From positions 1 through 5,287 of the forward strand of contig CAJWZG010000193.1 of the NCBI GenBank assembly GCA_913049565.1: a stretch of 5,287 bases of DNA, in the 5' to 3' direction. The notes below the pieces were generated by a model. The model did no database searches. It saw only the letters and a list, made by a program, of their open reading frames with translations, and was not told where the DNA came from. The position numbers were made by a program, and so were the translations under genes. Within the stretch, counting starts at the first letter, position 1; the number at the start of each line of letters is the position of its first letter. Positions 1 through 5,287 of this stretch are shown here, in pieces. The stretch comes from an uncultured Gammaproteobacteria bacterium (GTDB lineage Bacteria; Pseudomonadota; Gammaproteobacteria; Pseudomonadales; Azotimanducaceae_A).

Positions 1-1
1 C

Positions 2-268
2 TCATGCCTGCGTTCTTGCCAAGCGGGAGACTGTCCGGGTCTCAACTACGCCTGCCAGGTTGTCCAGAACCCACTCCTTCATCTGTTCAGGACGGTCCTC
101 CGAGGGCGCGCCGACAAAGACGAACGCCGCCATGTCCCCCTGCAGCTCGTTGGCCAGCCCGTCGAACTCCGCCTGGACCTTGGGGTCCGGCGCGCTGCCG
201 AGCAGCACGAACTGGGCCCCGCGGTCCCGGGCCCGCCAGGCCGCGTGCTTGATGAGGTGGATGCCCCC
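2..268 (-). CDS. Starch synthase fragment, algal/plant-type, chimeric to the rest of the window
   Basis: Read on the minus strand from about 268 downward, the frame begins [10 protein letters not shown] and continues into [19 protein letters not shown]. From memory this matches the stretch of soluble starch synthase III-like enzymes that follows the conserved (Q)KG(V/I)HLI motif in the C-terminal glycosyltransferase domain. These enzymes elongate alpha-1,4-glucan from ADP-glucose, in plastids of plants and green algae. Codon third positions are almost all G or C down to about position 105, quite unlike the neighbouring bacterial genes. Nearer the edge the GC bias weakens, and the expected next family motif (YDEPLSHLIYA-like) does not appear. 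The frame then meets a stop at 2-4, so this stretch may be intron or a second unrelated join. Upstream on this strand (above 268) the frame is only the antisense of smc, so the fragment has no start. A bacterial glycogen synthase of the same family is possible but fits less well. It should not be annotated as a gene of this bacterium. Confidence 0.6.
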   Translation of the reverse strand, partial: GGIHLIKHAAWRARDRGAQFVLLGSAPDPKVQAEFDGLANELQGDMAAFVFVGAPSEDRPEQMKEWVLDNLAGVVETRTVSRLARTQA

Positions 269-466
269 CTTGATGATATGAATGTGAGCAGGTTTTCGGC
301 GCTGATTCGCGAAATGTCGGAGTCGGTGCAGTTTTTGGTGATTACTCATAATAAAATCACGATGGAAATGGCAGACTATCTTATGGGAGTCACCATGCAT
401 GAGCCGGGCGTTTCGCGACTGGTTTCCGTTGACGTAGACGCAGCAGCTGCACTGGCGATAGCCTAA
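245..466 (+). CDS. smc: Chromosome condensation ATPase SMC, C-terminal 73 residues only
   Basis: SMC dimers with ScpA/ScpB organise and help segregate the chromosome; their ABC-type head is formed by joined N- and C-terminal lobes. Only the end of the C-terminal lobe is present. [10 protein letters not shown] contains the Walker B acidic pair and the D-loop, followed by ITHNK with the switch (H-loop) histidine, then [20 protein letters not shown], which is typical of gammaproteobacterial SMC. The ABC signature, the hydrophobic half of Walker B and everything upstream are missing. A full SMC is about 1,150-1,200 residues. The sequence stops matching immediately 5' of the Val-Leu at 245-250, where Gly-Arg replaces the hydrophobic residues expected there. 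The frame ends at TAA 464-466, and zipA follows after 41 bases, as in related bacteria. Position 245 is therefore a junction, not a translation start. The truncation is probably artefactual, not a broken gene in the organism. Confidence 0.9.
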   Translation: MLDEVDAPLDDMNVSRFSALIREMSESVQFLVITHNKITMEMADYLMGVTMHEPGVSRLVSVDVDAAAALAIA

Positions 467-507
467 CGGTAGCTCTGGCTTAGACACCAAGTTTTACGGG
501 GTATTCC

Positions 508-4024
<3,517 letters not shown>

Positions 4025-4031
4025 CGGTAAC

Positions 4032-4802
4032 TTATAGCTGGAACAGCTTGCCAGGCGCTTTGGGGAGTTCTTCGGCTCGTCTGATGAGCTTGGTCAGCCA
4101 GCCGATATAGGGTTTTGCTTGCCTGAGTAAGGTTGCCACGCTGGTATCGTTTTCATCGCTTCTAAAAGCCCGACGGAAAATAGGCGCGTAGTAGAGGGGT
4201 TTGCCAAAGTAGACCGAGTGCGAACTAAAGTTGTTCCGCAGCTCGTTGAACTCGTCCCGACTGTCTACCATGTTGGGCAGCAGGATGATGGGTGGTGGTG
4301 CTTCATCGAGGTTGTTCTTTTGCCGCGAGAACAAGTCGCGCAGTTCATCGAGATACTTCAGCGTGGCAAAAATGTCCGCATCGCCGACCGATGTGGGTAC
4401 GAAAATCGCGTCGCAGTGGCTCAAGAACGTACTGCGTAGCGGTTCGTTGCCCGCCGGGCTGTCGAAAATAATGTACTTCTGGCTTTTGCTGTAGGGAAAA
4501 TCCGAACCCATATGATTAATGAGATTGCCGTTATTTGGTGAACCTGAACTGAGAAAGAAGTCCTCATTTTCCAATACGCTGAAGCGACTGTTTTCAAAAC
4601 GGCGCAGCGATTCGCTACTTGTCTTTTGTACATCCAGATCGATCAGTTCCACACGAGAATTTGGGTGCAGGGTCGCCAGTCCTAAGCTTGCCATAAGCGC
4701 TAGCGTGCTTTTACCAACACCGCCTTTAGAATTGGCAAACACCACGGAACGAGGCTTGGCCAGCAAAGGCTGGCCGTTTTCATGGGGACCCATCGGGTTC
4801 AT
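4032..4802 (-). CDS. ParA/MinD-family positioning ATPase, next to bactofilin
   Basis: The 256-residue product belongs to the deviant-Walker-A P-loop ATPases that place DNA or protein cargo in the cell by ATP-driven dimerisation. KGGVGKST (residues 26-33) carries the signature Lys26 and the P-loop Lys31. LIDLDVQKTS (53-62) matches the switch I D-x-D-x-Q pattern. YIIFDSPAGNEPLRS (110-124) is the switch II/Walker B region with Asp114. PTSVGDADI and ILLPNMVDSR match later ParA core positions. There is no N-terminal helix-turn-helix, only about 17 residues before the first strand, so this is a short ParA, MipZ-like or VirC1-like in layout. No ParB lies nearby. The gene starts 25 bases after the bactofilin stop with only a weak GAGC upstream, suggesting shared transcription. 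Met4 is an alternative start. Cargo is unknown; the bactofilin is the obvious candidate partner, by inference. It converges on the SLT lipoprotein gene. Confidence 0.92.
   Translation of the reverse strand: MNPMGPHENGQPLLAKPRSVVFANSKGGVGKSTLALMASLGLATLHPNSRVELIDLDVQKTSSESLRRFENSRFSVLENEDFFLSSGSPNNGNLINHMGSDFPYSKSQKYIIFDSPAGNEPLRSTFLSHCDAIFVPTSVGDADIFATLKYLDELRDLFSRQKNNLDEAPPPIILLPNMVDSRDEFNELRNNFSSHSVYFGKPLYYAPIFRRAFRSDENDTSVATLLRQAKPYIGWLTKLIRRAEELPKAPGKLFQL
4036..4048. other. Short inverted repeat at the convergent gene ends
   Basis: AGCTG-gaa-CAGCT forms a 5-bp stem with a 3-base loop at the very 3' end of the ParA-like gene, four codons or fewer from its stop. The gap between the two convergent genes is only 7 bases (4025-4031). 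No clear T-tract follows on either strand, so a role as bidirectional terminator is only a weak possibility. No better terminator is visible between these genes. Confidence 0.25.
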
Positions 4803-4827
4803 CTACTGCTCGTAAAAAGCTCGCAAA

Positions 4828-5268
4828 TTATTCGTTTTCACCTTCACCGGCAAAGCCCTTATCGCCATCGTCAGCAACGGCTGCGGTAAATGCTTCCAAC
4901 CGATCAGAAACGACAGGAGCAGCGCTTAACTCGCCCTCCCAGTCCGTAGATATCTCACCGACCAGCTTTGCACCCTCCATACACTCAATAGACCCGTATT
5001 TGATGTTGCCGCGAATGCGACCAGAGGCACAAACAGTAAGCTTGCCAGAAAGTTGTAGGCTGTCCTCAACGGTACCCTCTACCTCAGCAGTTTCGCCGGA
5101 GATATCCCCAACTACGACGCCAGAAGGGCCAACAATTAAGTGCTTTACCGCTACCTTGCCGACAATCTTTCCGTCAATTCTGGCTGTGCCGTCGATGGCC
5201 AAAGAGGCGCCTTCCAAATGCGTGGCTGGGCCGACATAAAATTCGTAATCTGAATCTGTTTGCGACAT
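4828..5268 (-). CDS. Bactofilin (DUF583/PF04519 cytoskeletal protein)
   Basis: Bactofilins polymerise without nucleotide into filaments or sheets that scaffold envelope enzymes and polar complexes. The 146-residue product has the short flexible N-terminus, a beta-helical core (about residues 14-108) built of G-x-(I/V)-x-G-like rungs, and a disordered acidic C-terminal tail (last residues GFAGEGENE). Diagnostic stretches in the core include ARIDGKIVGKVAVKHLIVG (29-47), ASGRIRGNIKYGSIECMEGA (81-100) and KLVGEI. There is no membrane segment; Cys80 and Cys96 lie in the core. ATG 5268 is chosen because AGGA (5277-5280, minus strand) lies eight bases upstream. The gene is first in a probable two-gene unit with the ParA-like ATPase. 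Its promoter lies beyond the right edge. Bactofilin genes are often found beside peptidoglycan hydrolases (M23 family in many bacteria) and, in Myxococcus, act with ParA/ParB, so the local company is meaningful. Family assignment is firm; role here is inferred. Confidence 0.94.
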   Translation of the reverse strand: MSQTDSDYEFYVGPATHLEGASLAIDGTARIDGKIVGKVAVKHLIVGPSGVVVGDISGETAEVEGTVEDSLQLSGKLTVCASGRIRGNIKYGSIECMEGAKLVGEISTDWEGELSAAPVVSDRLEAFTAAVADDGDKGFAGEGENE

Positions 5269-5276
5269 GTCTAGTA

Positions 5277-5280
5277 TCCT
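5277..5280 (-). promoter_or_regulatory. Shine-Dalgarno site for the bactofilin gene
   Basis: On the minus strand AGGA precedes ATG 5268 by eight bases and supports that start. No promoter can be judged, because only 19 bases upstream of the start are in the window. Confidence 0.65.
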
Positions 5281-5287
5281 ATTTTCA

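Noticed and set aside
1..268. Horizontal transfer of a starch synthase gene into the bacterium
   Set aside because: The fragment starts inside a shared 21-base word, has no start codon of its own, and truncates smc, a gene bacteria rarely afford to lose; a chimera explains this more simply.
2..490. A single 162-codon minus-strand gene across the left end
   Set aside because: Its first half is the antisense of smc and its second half is the starch synthase fragment, so it is an artefact of the junction.
467..507. Promoter or terminator between smc and zipA
   Set aside because: The 41-base gap shows no convincing -10/-35 pair and no stem with a T-tract; the genes are most simply read as one transcript.
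4421..4633. Minus-strand reading frame beginning MYKRQ, a peptide often produced by leftover Nextera mosaic-end adaptor
   Set aside because: The bases here (GATGTACAAAAGACAAG) differ from the adaptor (GATGTGTATAAGAGACAG), and they lie in frame within the switch I region of the ParA-like protein, so this is genuine coding DNA.

Overview
The bulk of this window (about 270 to 5287) is chromosomal DNA of a gammaproteobacterium with roughly 50% GC. The evidence is the run smc (3' end), zipA, ligA on the plus strand. ZipA is a division protein known from Gammaproteobacteria, and this gene order is familiar from Pseudomonas-like relatives. I cannot name the genus from the sequence.

Layout: (1) Positions 1 to about 250 do not belong with the rest. 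They are very GC-rich (about 71% over 61-240, against about 42% over 301-360). On the minus strand they encode a fragment resembling algal/plant-type starch synthase. The join to smc falls inside about 21 bases (245-265) that fit both genes on opposite strands, so this end looks like an assembly or library chimera. (2) 245-466 is the last 73 codons of smc. (3) 508-1407 is a complete zipA with a TTG start. (4) 1407-3455 is a complete ligA, overlapping zipA by one base. (5) 3452-4024 is a small lipoprotein with a lytic-transglycosylase-like (SLT/GH23) domain, overlapping ligA by four bases. (6) After a 7-base convergent gap, the minus strand carries a ParA/MinD-type ATPase (4032-4802), preceded in its own transcription direction by a bactofilin (4828-5268). 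These two are 25 bases apart and probably form an operon whose promoter lies beyond the right edge.

How it fits together: the plus-strand genes cover chromosome condensation (SMC), anchoring of the FtsZ ring to the membrane (ZipA), nick sealing (NAD-dependent ligase) and probable peptidoglycan cutting (SLT lipoprotein). The minus-strand pair combines a self-assembling cytoskeletal scaffold (bactofilin) with a ParA-like positioning ATPase that has no ParB beside it in this window. The pairing suggests a subcellular positioning module, possibly linked to the cell wall. That link is inference from family knowledge and proximity.

The points most worth following up are the bactofilin-ParA pair, the chimeric left end, and a perfect 26-base palindrome inside ligA. 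I saw no tRNA, rRNA, CRISPR array, insertion sequence or attachment site. No stretch over 300 bases lacks a gene.
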